This document shows, piece by piece, positions 53,102 to 60,539 of a stretch of 64,000 nt of DNA (positions are counted from its first letter, which is position 1; every line of letters starts with the position of its first letter). The position numbers and the translations under genes are program-made. The notes under the pieces were generated by a model. That model searched no databases, was not told the DNA's origin, and worked only from the letters and a program-made list of their open reading frames with translations. Source of the DNA: JAXLYX01 sp046351215 (GTDB lineage Bacteria > Myxococcota_A > Polyangia > Polyangiales > Houyiibacteriaceae); NCBI GenBank assembly GCA_046351215.1, contig JAXLYX010000024.1, forward strand, positions 1-64,000, written 5' to 3'.

Positions 53102-55117
53102 ATGCGGCCAGAGTCCGGTCTCTCGCGTCTCCTCTTCCTCCTCGTCTCGGCCACCCTGGTCCTCGGCAGCGCTGGTTGCGACCGGCTCTTCGGGAGGAAG
53201 CCCCGCCATGCCGACGCTGGCGCCTCCCCCCAGCGACGGGAGCCCTCGGGCCGCCTCGTCGTCCTCGGCTTCGACGGCGTCGATCCGCGCTGGCTCGACC
53301 GCTGGGTCGCGGAGGGCAAGCTCCCGAACCTGAAGCGCCTCGTGCAGGCGAACGGCGGCCGGAACTACCGCCCGCTCACCTCGACGAACCCGCCGCAGTC
53401 GCCGGTCGCCTGGACGACCTTCGCCACCGGCACGAACCCCGGCGCGCACGGCATCTACGACTTCATCCGGCGCTCGCTCCTCTCGGATTCCGCGCGACCC
53501 GTGCTCCCGATGCAGGGCACGACGACGTTCGAGATGCCCGACGAAGGACCGCCCGTCTCGACGAACCTGCGCTCGGGCCTGCCCTTCTGGAAGACGCTCG
53601 GGGACGACGGCGTGCCCGTGGTCGCGCTCAACGTCCCCTACAGCTTCCCGCCCGATCCCATGCGGCGCGGGCGCATGCTGAGCGGCCTCGGCGTGCCCGA
53701 CCTGCTCGGTATCAACAGCATGTTCACGTTCGCCATGACCGATCCGCCCGCGACCCACCGCGATCCGGGCGGCGGCCGCATCGTGCCGATCGTCATGGAG
53801 GGCTCGACCGGCCGCTTCACGATCGAGGGACCGCAGGTCCCCGGCCATCCGGACCAGCGGGCACGCGTCGAGGTGCGTGTCACGCGCGGGCCGAGCGGCG
53901 TCACCGCGACGATCGGCGGTCGGACCCTCCCCCTCGGCCTGCGCGAATTCACCGATTGGATCGAGCTCGACTTCCGCCAGGGCGAGTTCGCCGTGAAGGG
54001 TATCGTGAAGCTCGTGCTGACGGCCGACACGCCGCAGCTCCGCATCTTCGTGACGCCGATCTCGGTGCATCCGCGCGAGCCCTGGTTCCCGATCAGCTAT
54101 CCGCGCACGTACGCGGGCGAGGTCGCGGACGCCCTCGAGCGCCTCTACAAGACCGTCGGCTGGGATCACGACACGAACGCCCTCACGGCCGAGGTCATCG
54201 ACGACGAGCTCTTCCTCCGCGACATGGACTCGATCGAGCGCGACCGCCGGGAGATGCTCCTCGACGCGCTCGATCGCGACGACTTCCGGATGATGATCTG
54301 GGTGAGCACGTCGACCGATCGCGTCGCCCACATGTTCTACCGGCTCATCGACCCGCAACATCCGCGCTACGACGCGGCGCTCGCGGCGCGCTTCGGGAAC
54401 GCGATCGAGAACGAGTACCGCCGCATGGACGAGACCGTGGGCAAGGTGCTCGAGCGGCTCCGCCCGGACGACACGCTCCTCATCCTCTCGGACCACGGCT
54501 TCCACGAGTACCGTCGCGGGCTGCACGTGAACCAATGGCTCCACCAGAACGGCTTCCAGGAGTACGTCGACGGACGCACGAGTGGAGGGGACATGCTCGT
54601 CCACGTCGACTGGTCGCGTACGCAGGCCTACGCGCTCGGCACGGGCCAGATCTACCTGAACCTCCGCGGCCGCGAGCACGACGGCATCGTGGCCCCGACC
54701 GAGGCGCGCGCCGTGCTCGAGCGCATCCGAAGCGGCCTGCTCGCCCTGCGCGACACCGAGCGCGCCGAGGCCCGCGTGGTCTCGAACGTCTACTTCGGCT
54801 CGGACGTCTACCGGGGCCGACGGGCGAGCGAGGCCCCGGATCTGCAGGTCGGCTTCGCCGAGTACTACCGCACGAGCTGGGAGACGATCCTCGGCGGCGC
54901 GCCGGACGGGCTCTTCGCCGACAACGACCGCAAGTGGAGCGGCGATCACGCGGCGAGCGACGTGGCGGAGACGCCCGGCATCCTCGTGAGCAATCGAGCG
55001 CTGATCGAGCAGCCGGCGATCGTCGATCTCGCCGCCACCGCCGTCCGCTACTTCGAGCGGACGCCGCCTCCCCACTACGAGGGCCGGAGCGTCTTCGCCG
55101 GCGGGACGTCGCGATGA
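53102..55117 (+). CDS. Alkaline-phosphatase-superfamily lipoprotein (phosphodiesterase-like)
   Basis: A 671-residue lipoprotein: lipobox GSAGC (Cys26), then a type I phosphodiesterase/nucleotide-pyrophosphatase-like catalytic domain. LVVLGFDGVDPRWLD near residue 52 holds the metal-binding Asp, a Thr/Ser-rich TSTNPPQSPVAWTTFATGTNPGAHGIYDF follows with the likely nucleophile Ser/Thr, and SDHGFHEYRRGLHVN near 463 has the metal ligands. Such enzymes cleave phosphodiesters or phosphonates outside the cell. A substrate cannot be named. Its stop overlaps the start of the next gene (ATGA). Confidence 0.9.
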   Translation: MRPESGLSRLLFLLVSATLVLGSAGCDRLFGRKPRHADAGASPQRREPSGRLVVLGFDGVDPRWLDRWVAEGKLPNLKRLVQANGGRNYRPLTSTNPPQSPVAWTTFATGTNPGAHGIYDFIRRSLLSDSARPVLPMQGTTTFEMPDEGPPVSTNLRSGLPFWKTLGDDGVPVVALNVPYSFPPDPMRRGRMLSGLGVPDLLGINSMFTFAMTDPPATHRDPGGGRIVPIVMEGSTGRFTIEGPQVPGHPDQRARVEVRVTRGPSGVTATIGGRTLPLGLREFTDWIELDFRQGEFAVKGIVKLVLTADTPQLRIFVTPISVHPREPWFPISYPRTYAGEVADALERLYKTVGWDHDTNALTAEVIDDELFLRDMDSIERDRREMLLDALDRDDFRMMIWVSTSTDRVAHMFYRLIDPQHPRYDAALAARFGNAIENEYRRMDETVGKVLERLRPDDTLLILSDHGFHEYRRGLHVNQWLHQNGFQEYVDGRTSGGDMLVHVDWSRTQAYALGTGQIYLNLRGREHDGIVAPTEARAVLERIRSGLLALRDTERAEARVVSNVYFGSDVYRGRRASEAPDLQVGFAEYYRTSWETILGGAPDGLFADNDRKWSGDHAASDVAETPGILVSNRALIEQPAIVDLAATAVRYFERTPPPHYEGRSVFAGGTSR

Positions 55118-55605
55118 GCCCCGAGGGCATGAAGATCCTCTCGTACGTCGCGCTCGGGATCTTCGTCCTCTGGATCGTCCTCAAGGTCCGTCTGACGCTT
55201 CCGCCGCGCGATCCCTCGCGTCGCGAGCCCTACGAGCGATGGCGGGCGGTGACCAAGCGCGCGCGTCTCGCCCGTCACGAGCCGAAGGTGAGAGCGGCGG
55301 CGCTGCGCGAGGCCGCGATGATCGCGCTCGAAGGGCTCGATCGACCGGAGGTCGCCGCGGCGCAGGCGAGGCGTGCGGACGCCCTCGATCCGGACGAGCC
55401 CACGTCGATCGCGACCCTCGTGCGCGCAATGACGGCGGCCGAGCGCTACGCCGCGCTCGAGCGTCAGCTCTGGCTCGAGCTCGCGAAGGCGGGGTCGGGC
55501 TCGGCGCGCGAGACGGCGCTCCTCGACGCGCTGATCGGGCTCTACCGCGACGGGCTCCACCGTCCCGAGCGCGCCGACGTCCTCGAGCGGCTTCGCGCTC
55601 GCTGA
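55114..55605 (+). CDS. Membrane-anchored helical-repeat (TPR-like) protein
   Basis: A 163-residue protein with an N-terminal membrane helix (residues about 8-25) and a helical, Arg/Ala/Glu-rich region (about 48-160) with repeat-like Ala-rich helices suggestive of TPR/SEL1 units. It starts with ATGA overlap in the phosphodiesterase-like gene, so the two are coupled. It may act as a scaffold for the enzyme at the membrane. No specific family recognised. Confidence 0.65.
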   Translation: MSPEGMKILSYVALGIFVLWIVLKVRLTLPPRDPSRREPYERWRAVTKRARLARHEPKVRAAALREAAMIALEGLDRPEVAAAQARRADALDPDEPTSIATLVRAMTAAERYAALERQLWLELAKAGSGSARETALLDALIGLYRDGLHRPERADVLERLRAR

Positions 55606-55634
55606 GAACGTTCCGCGACGTCGCCGTGATACAT

Positions 55635-55654
55635 GTTCACCCTGCGGGGTGAAC
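55635..55654 (+). terminator. Hairpin after the phosphodiesterase/TPR operon
   Basis: GTTCACCC (55635-55642) pairs with GGGTGAAC (55647-55654) around TGCG, 30 bases after the stop. No T run follows, so it could also be an operator. Confidence 0.4.
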
Positions 55655-55859
55655 GAAACGCGACTGTCGGGTCATCACAATCGGGCCGCCCACCGGACGT
55701 TCGGCCTCGACGGCTTCGTCGCAGCGCAGACCTGCATCTTCGTCAACGTATGGAAAGGACGAAGGAATGCGGCGATCGGGCTCCGGCTCCGATCGCCTAC
55801 ACCGACACACCTCGTCTTCCAGAAATGCAATCAGCCTGCATTTTTGCACTGTGGGCTAA

Positions 55860-55889
55860 TTGCACAGACCGCTCTGTCTCGCTTAGCGT
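55860..55889 (+). promoter_or_regulatory. Predicted lipase promoter
   Basis: TTGCAC (55860-55865), 18-base spacer, TAGCGT (55884-55889). Predicted start near 55896, exactly where the first leader hairpin begins. Confidence 0.5.
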
Positions 55890-55895
55890 CATCTA

Positions 55896-55967
55896 AGGGT
55901 CGGCTCGGTCCTACGAGGTAACGAACGACCCTCCCGCCGGCGGGGACAGGGCGCCGGGATGGCGCCC
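55896..55967 (+). promoter_or_regulatory. Three-stem structured leader of the lipase mRNA
   Basis: AGGGTCG (55896-55902) with CGACCCT (55926-55932), containing an inner CTCG/CGAG stem; a palindrome CCCGCCGGCGGG (55933-55944); and GGGCGCC (55949-55955) with GGCGCCC (55961-55967). A GAGGGAGG ribosome site follows at 55984-55991, 7 bases before the ATG. Confidence 0.5.
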
Positions 55968-55998
55968 CGACCGGGGAGACGACGAGGGAGGTTCGGTC

Positions 55999-57126
55999 AT
56001 GTCGAAGAAGTCGCTGTTGGCACTCGCGATGCTCGGCTTGCTGGCGACGACGGATCGCGCGGAGGCGCGCGACGCGCCGCGCACGGCGTATCCGATCGTG
56101 TTCGCGCACGGCATGGCAGGCTTCGACAACATCGCCGGCTACGACTACTGGGGCGACGACTACGGCCAGTACGTGCTCGACCCCTGCGACGCCTTCCTCG
56201 AGGTCTCCTGCAACGGCGACATCAACAGCGGTCAGCGCAGCTACGTCTCGGCCGTGACGCCCTTCGAGAGCTCGGAGGTCCGCGGCGCCCAGCTCGCGAA
56301 CAACATCGAGAGCTACATGGCGTCCGCCGGCGTCGCGTACGTGAACATCGTCGGCCATTCGCAGGGCGGCCTCGACGCCCGCAAGGCGGCACGCGTGCTC
56401 CGGCAGCGCAAGGGCTACCGCGTGGTGAAGAACCTCGTCAGCATCTCCTCGCCGCACCGCGGCTCGCCGGTCGCGAAGTACATCCTCGACAACTATGCCG
56501 GCACGATCGCCGAGACCCTCGCGAACTTCTACGGCAACGTCGTCTACGGCGCGGGCAACAACGCCATCGCGGCGATGAAGACCCTCATGTACAACGACGC
56601 CGATCCGAACGACGGCGTGATCACCGGCCTCGCGGCGTTCAACGCCGCCTATCCCGGCGGCTCGGACGACGTGATGAACGCGCGCTCGCTGATGACGGCC
56701 CAGAACGGCGGCGACGTGAACCCGCTCCTCTGGCTCGTCTCGAACGCGATCTACAACATCGACGGCGAGGGCTACTGCGCCGGCGACTGCGACAACGACG
56801 GTGCCGCCGGCATGGGCGACGGGAACCGCACGAACCGCGACGACGACGGCCTCGTGGGCATCAACTCGCAGCACTACGGCTACCGGATGCAGTACTCCGA
56901 GGACTTCTGGGACCTCGACCACATCTACGTCCGCCCCGACATCAACGGCGACGGCGTGGCGGACTACGTGGGCGACCTCACCAATCCCACACCGATCACC
57001 ATGACCTCGCTCGCGTACGTCATCGAGCAGGACCACATCGACGTGATCGGCGTCGGCCCCGACATGTTCGACGAGATGGAGTTCTACGCGGCGATCACCG
57101 AGTACATCGCCCAGAACGGCGGATGA
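55999..57126 (+). CDS. Secreted triacylglycerol lipase (family I-type)
   Basis: A 375-residue exported alpha/beta hydrolase. Signal peptide at residues 1-24 (AEA). YPIVFAHGM provides the oxyanion hole, VGHSQGG the nucleophile Ser121, SISSPHRGSPVA the lid region; the catalytic Asp/His are probably in the C-terminal half (DHIYVRPD area and HID). A calcium-like Asp-rich loop CDNDGAAGMGDGNRTNRDDDG is a marked insert. The next gene overlaps by ATGA and looks like a lipase foldase, supporting family I.1/I.2. GAGGGAGG 7 bases upstream supports the ATG at 55999. Confidence 0.92.
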   Translation: MSKKSLLALAMLGLLATTDRAEARDAPRTAYPIVFAHGMAGFDNIAGYDYWGDDYGQYVLDPCDAFLEVSCNGDINSGQRSYVSAVTPFESSEVRGAQLANNIESYMASAGVAYVNIVGHSQGGLDARKAARVLRQRKGYRVVKNLVSISSPHRGSPVAKYILDNYAGTIAETLANFYGNVVYGAGNNAIAAMKTLMYNDADPNDGVITGLAAFNAAYPGGSDDVMNARSLMTAQNGGDVNPLLWLVSNAIYNIDGEGYCAGDCDNDGAAGMGDGNRTNRDDDGLVGINSQHYGYRMQYSEDFWDLDHIYVRPDINGDGVADYVGDLTNPTPITMTSLAYVIEQDHIDVIGVGPDMFDEMEFYAAITEYIAQNGG

Positions 57127-58184
57127 GCCGGCGCGTCGCCATCGGTCTCGGAGTCGCCGTCGCGCTCGCCGCGGCGGCGTACTTCGTTCTGCGTCCTTCG
57201 CGCGTCGAGCCCGAGAACGGTGGCGAGGTGCGGATCGCCGCGGCCCCTGCGCCGGCCCGGACGGAGGCTCCGGGCGCGGCGGACTTCCGCGCCTTCAACG
57301 ACGCCCTGCGCCAGAGGCTCCGGGCCGCCTCGGCGTTGACGGACGAGGAACGACAGGTCGTGGACGGCCTGCTCTCGCAGCTGCGGGGCCGCTTCGACGA
57401 GCCGCGCATGCGTCTCGGCTTCCTCGAGCAGCTCGTCGCCTGGCTCGAGCAGAGGTATCCGGAGACCTGGCGGGCCGAGCTCGAGCGCATCCTGCGAGCG
57501 GCTTTCCCCGCCGAGGCCGATGCCCTGCTCGCGCTCTGGGGACAGCGCGAGGGCTTCGAGGGGTGGATGCGCGAGAACCGGGTCGACGTCGCCCGCATGA
57601 GCCACGGCGATCGTCGCGACGCGATGTGGGCCGCGCGGCGTCGCTTCTTCGGCGAGGACGCCGATCGGATCTTCGCCTCCGTGAGCCGGAACGAGCGCAT
57701 CGAGGACGCGCTCGAGGAGATCGACGCGAACCCCACGGGGACCGTCCCCGACCGCTTCGGCCAGTACATGCGCGCGATCGAGCGGGAATACGGCACGGGA
57801 ACGCGCACGTACCTCGAGCAGCGGAGGCAGGAGCTGCTCGACAAGTTCGTCTCGCTGAACAGCGTGCAGGCGGACCTTTCCGCCATGGATCGCGACGCGC
57901 GCTACGCGGCGCTGCGCGAGATGCGTCAGCAGAGCGGGATGGATCGCGACGCCCTCGCTCGCTGGGATCAGCTCGATCGCACGCGCGACACGCGATGGGA
58001 TCAGGGGCTCGCCTACATGCAGGAGCGCGAGCGGCTCGCGCGTCGGTACTCGGGGCCCGCTCTCGAGTCGCAGCTCGCTCCGATCCGCGCGCGCTACTTC
58101 GGGGCCGAGGCGGAGACCATCGCCAACGAGGAGGCGGGCGGGTACTTCCGCTTCCGGGAGACCCGGACCTTCGGCATGAACTGA
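57123..58184 (+). CDS. Lipase-specific foldase-like protein (LifO-like)
   Basis: A 353-residue protein with an N-terminal membrane anchor (residues 5-23), a Pro/Ala linker (about 24-55) and a long all-helical region with repeated motifs (ENRVDVARMSHGDRRDAMWAARRRFFGEDADRIF near 155-190, LPD-like helices after it). This architecture and the ATGA overlap with the lipase gene match lipase foldases (Lif), which fold the secreted enzyme from the inner membrane. The canonical motif RxxFDY(F/C)L(S/T)A is not evident, so assignment rests on context and layout. Lif proteins are best known in gamma- and betaproteobacteria. Confidence 0.68.
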   Translation: MSRRVAIGLGVAVALAAAAYFVLRPSRVEPENGGEVRIAAAPAPARTEAPGAADFRAFNDALRQRLRAASALTDEERQVVDGLLSQLRGRFDEPRMRLGFLEQLVAWLEQRYPETWRAELERILRAAFPAEADALLALWGQREGFEGWMRENRVDVARMSHGDRRDAMWAARRRFFGEDADRIFASVSRNERIEDALEEIDANPTGTVPDRFGQYMRAIEREYGTGTRTYLEQRRQELLDKFVSLNSVQADLSAMDRDARYAALREMRQQSGMDRDALARWDQLDRTRDTRWDQGLAYMQERERLARRYSGPALESQLAPIRARYFGAEAETIANEEAGGYFRFRETRTFGMN

Positions 58185-58197
58185 GCGGCGGCGGTCG

Positions 58198-58227
58198 TTG
58201 ACAGGCCGTCGCGGCGATCGCTAGCGT
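58198..58227 (+). promoter_or_regulatory. Predicted promoter of the ADH/thioesterase operon
   Basis: TTGACA (58198-58203), 18 bases, TAGCGT (58222-58227), 18 bases before the ATG. Consensus -35. Confidence 0.65.
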
Positions 58228-58245
58228 GCGCCCACGAGGTATCGC

Positions 58246-59364
58246 ATGCGCGCAGCCGTCCTTCGGAAGACCGGGATTTCGGGGCCCTACGACACGACGC
58301 GTCCGCTCGGGATCGAGAACGTCGAGCTCGACGAGCCGGGGCCCTTCGAGGTCCGCGTCCGCATCTGTGCGGCCGGCGTCTGCCACTCCGACCTCAGCGT
58401 GGTCAACGGCGACCGGCTCCGGCCCGTGCCCATGGTGCTCGGCCACGAGGGCGCCGGCATCGTCGAGGAGGTCGGGCCCGGCGTCGACGATCTCCACGTC
58501 GGCGACTCCGTCGTGATGGTCTTCGTCCCGAGCTGCGGCGCGTGCGCCCCCTGCCTCTCCGGACGTCCGGCCCTCTGCGAGCCCGGCGCGGCCGCCAACG
58601 GGGCCGGCACGCTGCTCGGCGGCCATCGACGCCTCCGCTGCGGCGGCGAGCACGTACACCACCATCTCGGTGTGTCCTGTTTCGCCGAGGAAGCCATCGT
58701 CTCCCGTCGCTCGCTCGTGAAGATCGACTCGAACGTCCCCTTCGAGCACGCGGCGCTCTTCGGCTGCGCCGTGCTCACGGGCGTCGGGGCCGTGGCGAAC
58801 ACCGCCCGGATCGAGGCCGGCTCGTCGGTGGCGGTCGTCGGCCTCGGCGGCGTCGGCCTCGCGGCCGTGCTCGGCGCGGTGGCGGCGGGCGCGCGTCGCA
58901 TCGTCGCCGTCGACCGCGAGCCGAAGAAGCTCGATGCCGCGCTGGCGCTCGGGGCGACCGATGCGTTCGACGCGCGCGATCCGGACGTCGTCACGCACGT
59001 CCGCACCGCGACGCGCGACGGCGTCGACTACGCCTTCGAGATGGCGGGCGCCGTGCCCGCGCTCGAGCTCGCCTACAAGATCACGCGACGCGGCGGCACC
59101 ACGGTGACGGCAGGCCTCTCGCATCCCGACCGCATGCTCACGCTCCAGCACCTCTCGCTGGTCGCCGAGGAGCGCACGCTCAAGGGGAGCTACATCGGGA
59201 GCGCCGTGCCCGTGCGCGACATCCCCCGCTACATCGAGCTCTTCCAGCGCGGCCGACTCCCCGTCGACAAGCTCCTCACGGCCACGCTGCCGCTCGAGCG
59301 GATCAACGAGGCCCTCGCCGAGCTCGACGCGGGCCGCGCCGTCCGTCAGGTGGTGGTCCCGTGA
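58246..59364 (+). CDS. Zinc-dependent alcohol dehydrogenase (class III-like)
   Basis: A 372-residue medium-chain dehydrogenase. Catalytic zinc ligands Cys46 (VCHSD) and His67 (GHEGAG); structural zinc Cys97, Cys100, Cys103 and Cys111; NAD-binding VVGLGGVGLAAVLGA near 195-210 and an Asp in VDREPKKL favouring NAD. It oxidises primary or allylic alcohols; long-chain alcohol or aldehyde use is suggested only by its lipid-linked neighbours. The ATG is at 58246. It overlaps the thioesterase gene by GTGA, forming an operon. Confidence 0.93.
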   Translation: MRAAVLRKTGISGPYDTTRPLGIENVELDEPGPFEVRVRICAAGVCHSDLSVVNGDRLRPVPMVLGHEGAGIVEEVGPGVDDLHVGDSVVMVFVPSCGACAPCLSGRPALCEPGAAANGAGTLLGGHRRLRCGGEHVHHHLGVSCFAEEAIVSRRSLVKIDSNVPFEHAALFGCAVLTGVGAVANTARIEAGSSVAVVGLGGVGLAAVLGAVAAGARRIVAVDREPKKLDAALALGATDAFDARDPDVVTHVRTATRDGVDYAFEMAGAVPALELAYKITRRGGTTVTAGLSHPDRMLTLQHLSLVAEERTLKGSYIGSAVPVRDIPRYIELFQRGRLPVDKLLTATLPLERINEALAELDAGRAVRQVVVP

Positions 59365-59798
59365 GCGAGACCCGCGAGCGCTACGCGCACCTGCACCTGA
59401 TCACGACGCGCTGGATGGACAACGACGTCTACGGGCACGTGAACAACGTCGTCTACTACTCGTTCTTCGACACCGCCGTGAACGAGCTCCTGATCCGCCG
59501 CGGCGTGCTCGAGCTCGAGAAGAGCCCGGCCATCGGCCTCGTCATCGAGACGCAGTGTCGTTATCACGCGCCGATCACCTTCCCCGATCGCGTCGAGGTG
59601 GGCGTGCGCGTCGCGAAGCTCGGGAACTCGAGCGTGAGGTACGAGATCGGCATCTTCCGGGAGGGAGACGCCGCTCCGGCCGCCACGGGGCACTTCGTCC
59701 ACGTCTACGTCGACCGCGAGACGCGCCGGCCCGTGACCATCCCGGACCCGGTCCGCGAGGTGCTCTCCGGCCTGGTCCTGGACGCGGATCGTCCCTGA
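59361..59798 (+). CDS. Hotdog-fold acyl-CoA thioesterase (4HBT type)
   Basis: A 145-residue single-domain thioesterase. The hotdog signature TTRWMDNDVYGHVNNVVYYSFFD contains the 4-hydroxybenzoyl-CoA thioesterase catalytic Asp (residue 20) with the following HVNN; RYHAPITFPDRVEVGVRV fits the second half. It hydrolyses acyl-CoA, chain length unknown. The start is a GTG at 59361 overlapping the dehydrogenase stop as GTGA, so they are translated together. Confidence 0.92.
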   Translation: MSETRERYAHLHLITTRWMDNDVYGHVNNVVYYSFFDTAVNELLIRRGVLELEKSPAIGLVIETQCRYHAPITFPDRVEVGVRVAKLGNSSVRYEIGIFREGDAAPAATGHFVHVYVDRETRRPVTIPDPVREVLSGLVLDADRP

Positions 59799-59809
59799 TT
59801 TGGAGTGGT

Positions 59810-59819
59810 GAACATGTTC
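59810..59819 (+). promoter_or_regulatory. GAACATGTTC palindrome next to a TATACT box
   Basis: A 10-bp perfect palindrome lying in the spacer of a possible promoter whose -10 TATACT (59828-59833) is 10 bases before the ATG of the next gene. No convincing -35 box. Confidence 0.35.
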
Positions 59820-59843
59820 TAGTCCGGTATACTGGCGGCTGGT

Positions 59844-60494
59844 ATGAGCACCCTCGAGATCGCGAGCCCGCGCTGGCTCCTCGTCAAGACCTGCCAGGAC
59901 CTCGTCGCCAAGTCGACGTCGACCGACGTCTACTCGAAGCTGCGGATGGCGGGGCTGCTCCGCCATCTGCTCTCCGGGCCGCACGCCCTCGTGGATCGCG
60001 TGGCGAAGGAGGCCGAGACCTCCTTCGAGTTCTGGTTCCGCGAGCCGGACGTCGACGGCTCGGCCTGGACCTCGGCGGAGGGCTTCGACGCCTCCCGCCG
60101 CGTCATCGCCGGCTCGAGCGGCCAGGTCCGCAAGACGGGCAAGGCGGAGCTCGTCGGGGCGCGCGTCGTGCACTGCGGCGGCTGGTACACCGTGGACCAG
60201 CTGATCGGCGCGGTGGACCATTTCTACGGCGGTGCGCCCGCGTCGGCGCTCGAGGGCGTCTCGCGTCCGGCGATGGTCGAGCTCGATCGCTCGATCCGCT
60301 CGGGGTCGGCCGACGTGCCCATCGCTCTCCAGGAGGTCTCGGGCGTCGTGCTCCGTGCGCTCCTGCCGATCGCCAAGTCCCACCAGCCCGCGGACGGCGC
60401 CGGCCGCGCCGAGAAGCCCGCGCCGATGGCGCCCTCGGGCTCCGGCTGCCCCTTCAGCGGCAAGATCGACCTGAGCCGCTTCGAAGGCGAGTGA
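59844..60494 (+). CDS. Uncharacterised soluble protein
   Basis: A 216-residue protein with no signal peptide or membrane span. Helical at the N-terminus (RWLLVKTCQDLVAKSTSTDVYSKLRMAGLLRHLL), then mixed alpha/beta with ETSFEFWFREPD and VHCGGWYTVDQLIGAVDHFYGG, and a Pro/Ala-rich tail ending CPFSGKIDLSRFEGE. I recognise no family with confidence; myxobacterial lineage-specific regulators have comparable size. The ATG at 59844 lies 10 bases after TATACT with a palindrome upstream, pointing to its own regulated promoter. Confidence 0.7.
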   Translation: MSTLEIASPRWLLVKTCQDLVAKSTSTDVYSKLRMAGLLRHLLSGPHALVDRVAKEAETSFEFWFREPDVDGSAWTSAEGFDASRRVIAGSSGQVRKTGKAELVGARVVHCGGWYTVDQLIGAVDHFYGGAPASALEGVSRPAMVELDRSIRSGSADVPIALQEVSGVVLRALLPIAKSHQPADGAGRAEKPAPMAPSGSGCPFSGKIDLSRFEGE

Positions 60495-60514
60495 GGGCTC
60501 CGCCGGGACGCGCG

Positions 60515-60534
60515 GCGCCGCATGCGAGCGGCGC
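60515..60534. terminator. Bidirectional hairpin between unknown gene and TonB gene
   Basis: GCGCCGC (60515-60521) pairs with GCGGCGC (60528-60534) around ATGCGA, between stops at 60494 and 60540. Confidence 0.5.
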
Positions 60535-60539
60535 GCCGT

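Larger units (their letters stand above)
55606..55998. other. 393-base regulatory/leader region
   Basis: No convincing gene. It has a hairpin at 55635-55654 (8-bp stem), a 9-bp perfect stem (55771-55779 with 55789-55797), a lower-GC patch (about 55810-55900) with TGCAAT/ATTGCA words, a predicted promoter (55860-55889) and a structured lipase leader (55896-55998). Short frames here overlap one another on both strands and have no start signal or coherent composition. Confidence 0.6.

Noticed and set aside
55633..55921. Short ORFs in the lipase upstream region
   Set aside because: They overlap on both strands, have no start signal or recognisable domain, and cover a region with promoter and stems.
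59810..59819. GAACATGTTC as a LexA box
   Set aside because: The Gram-positive box needs GAAC-N4-GTTC; here the spacing is N2, and myxobacterial LexA is reported to use another sequence.
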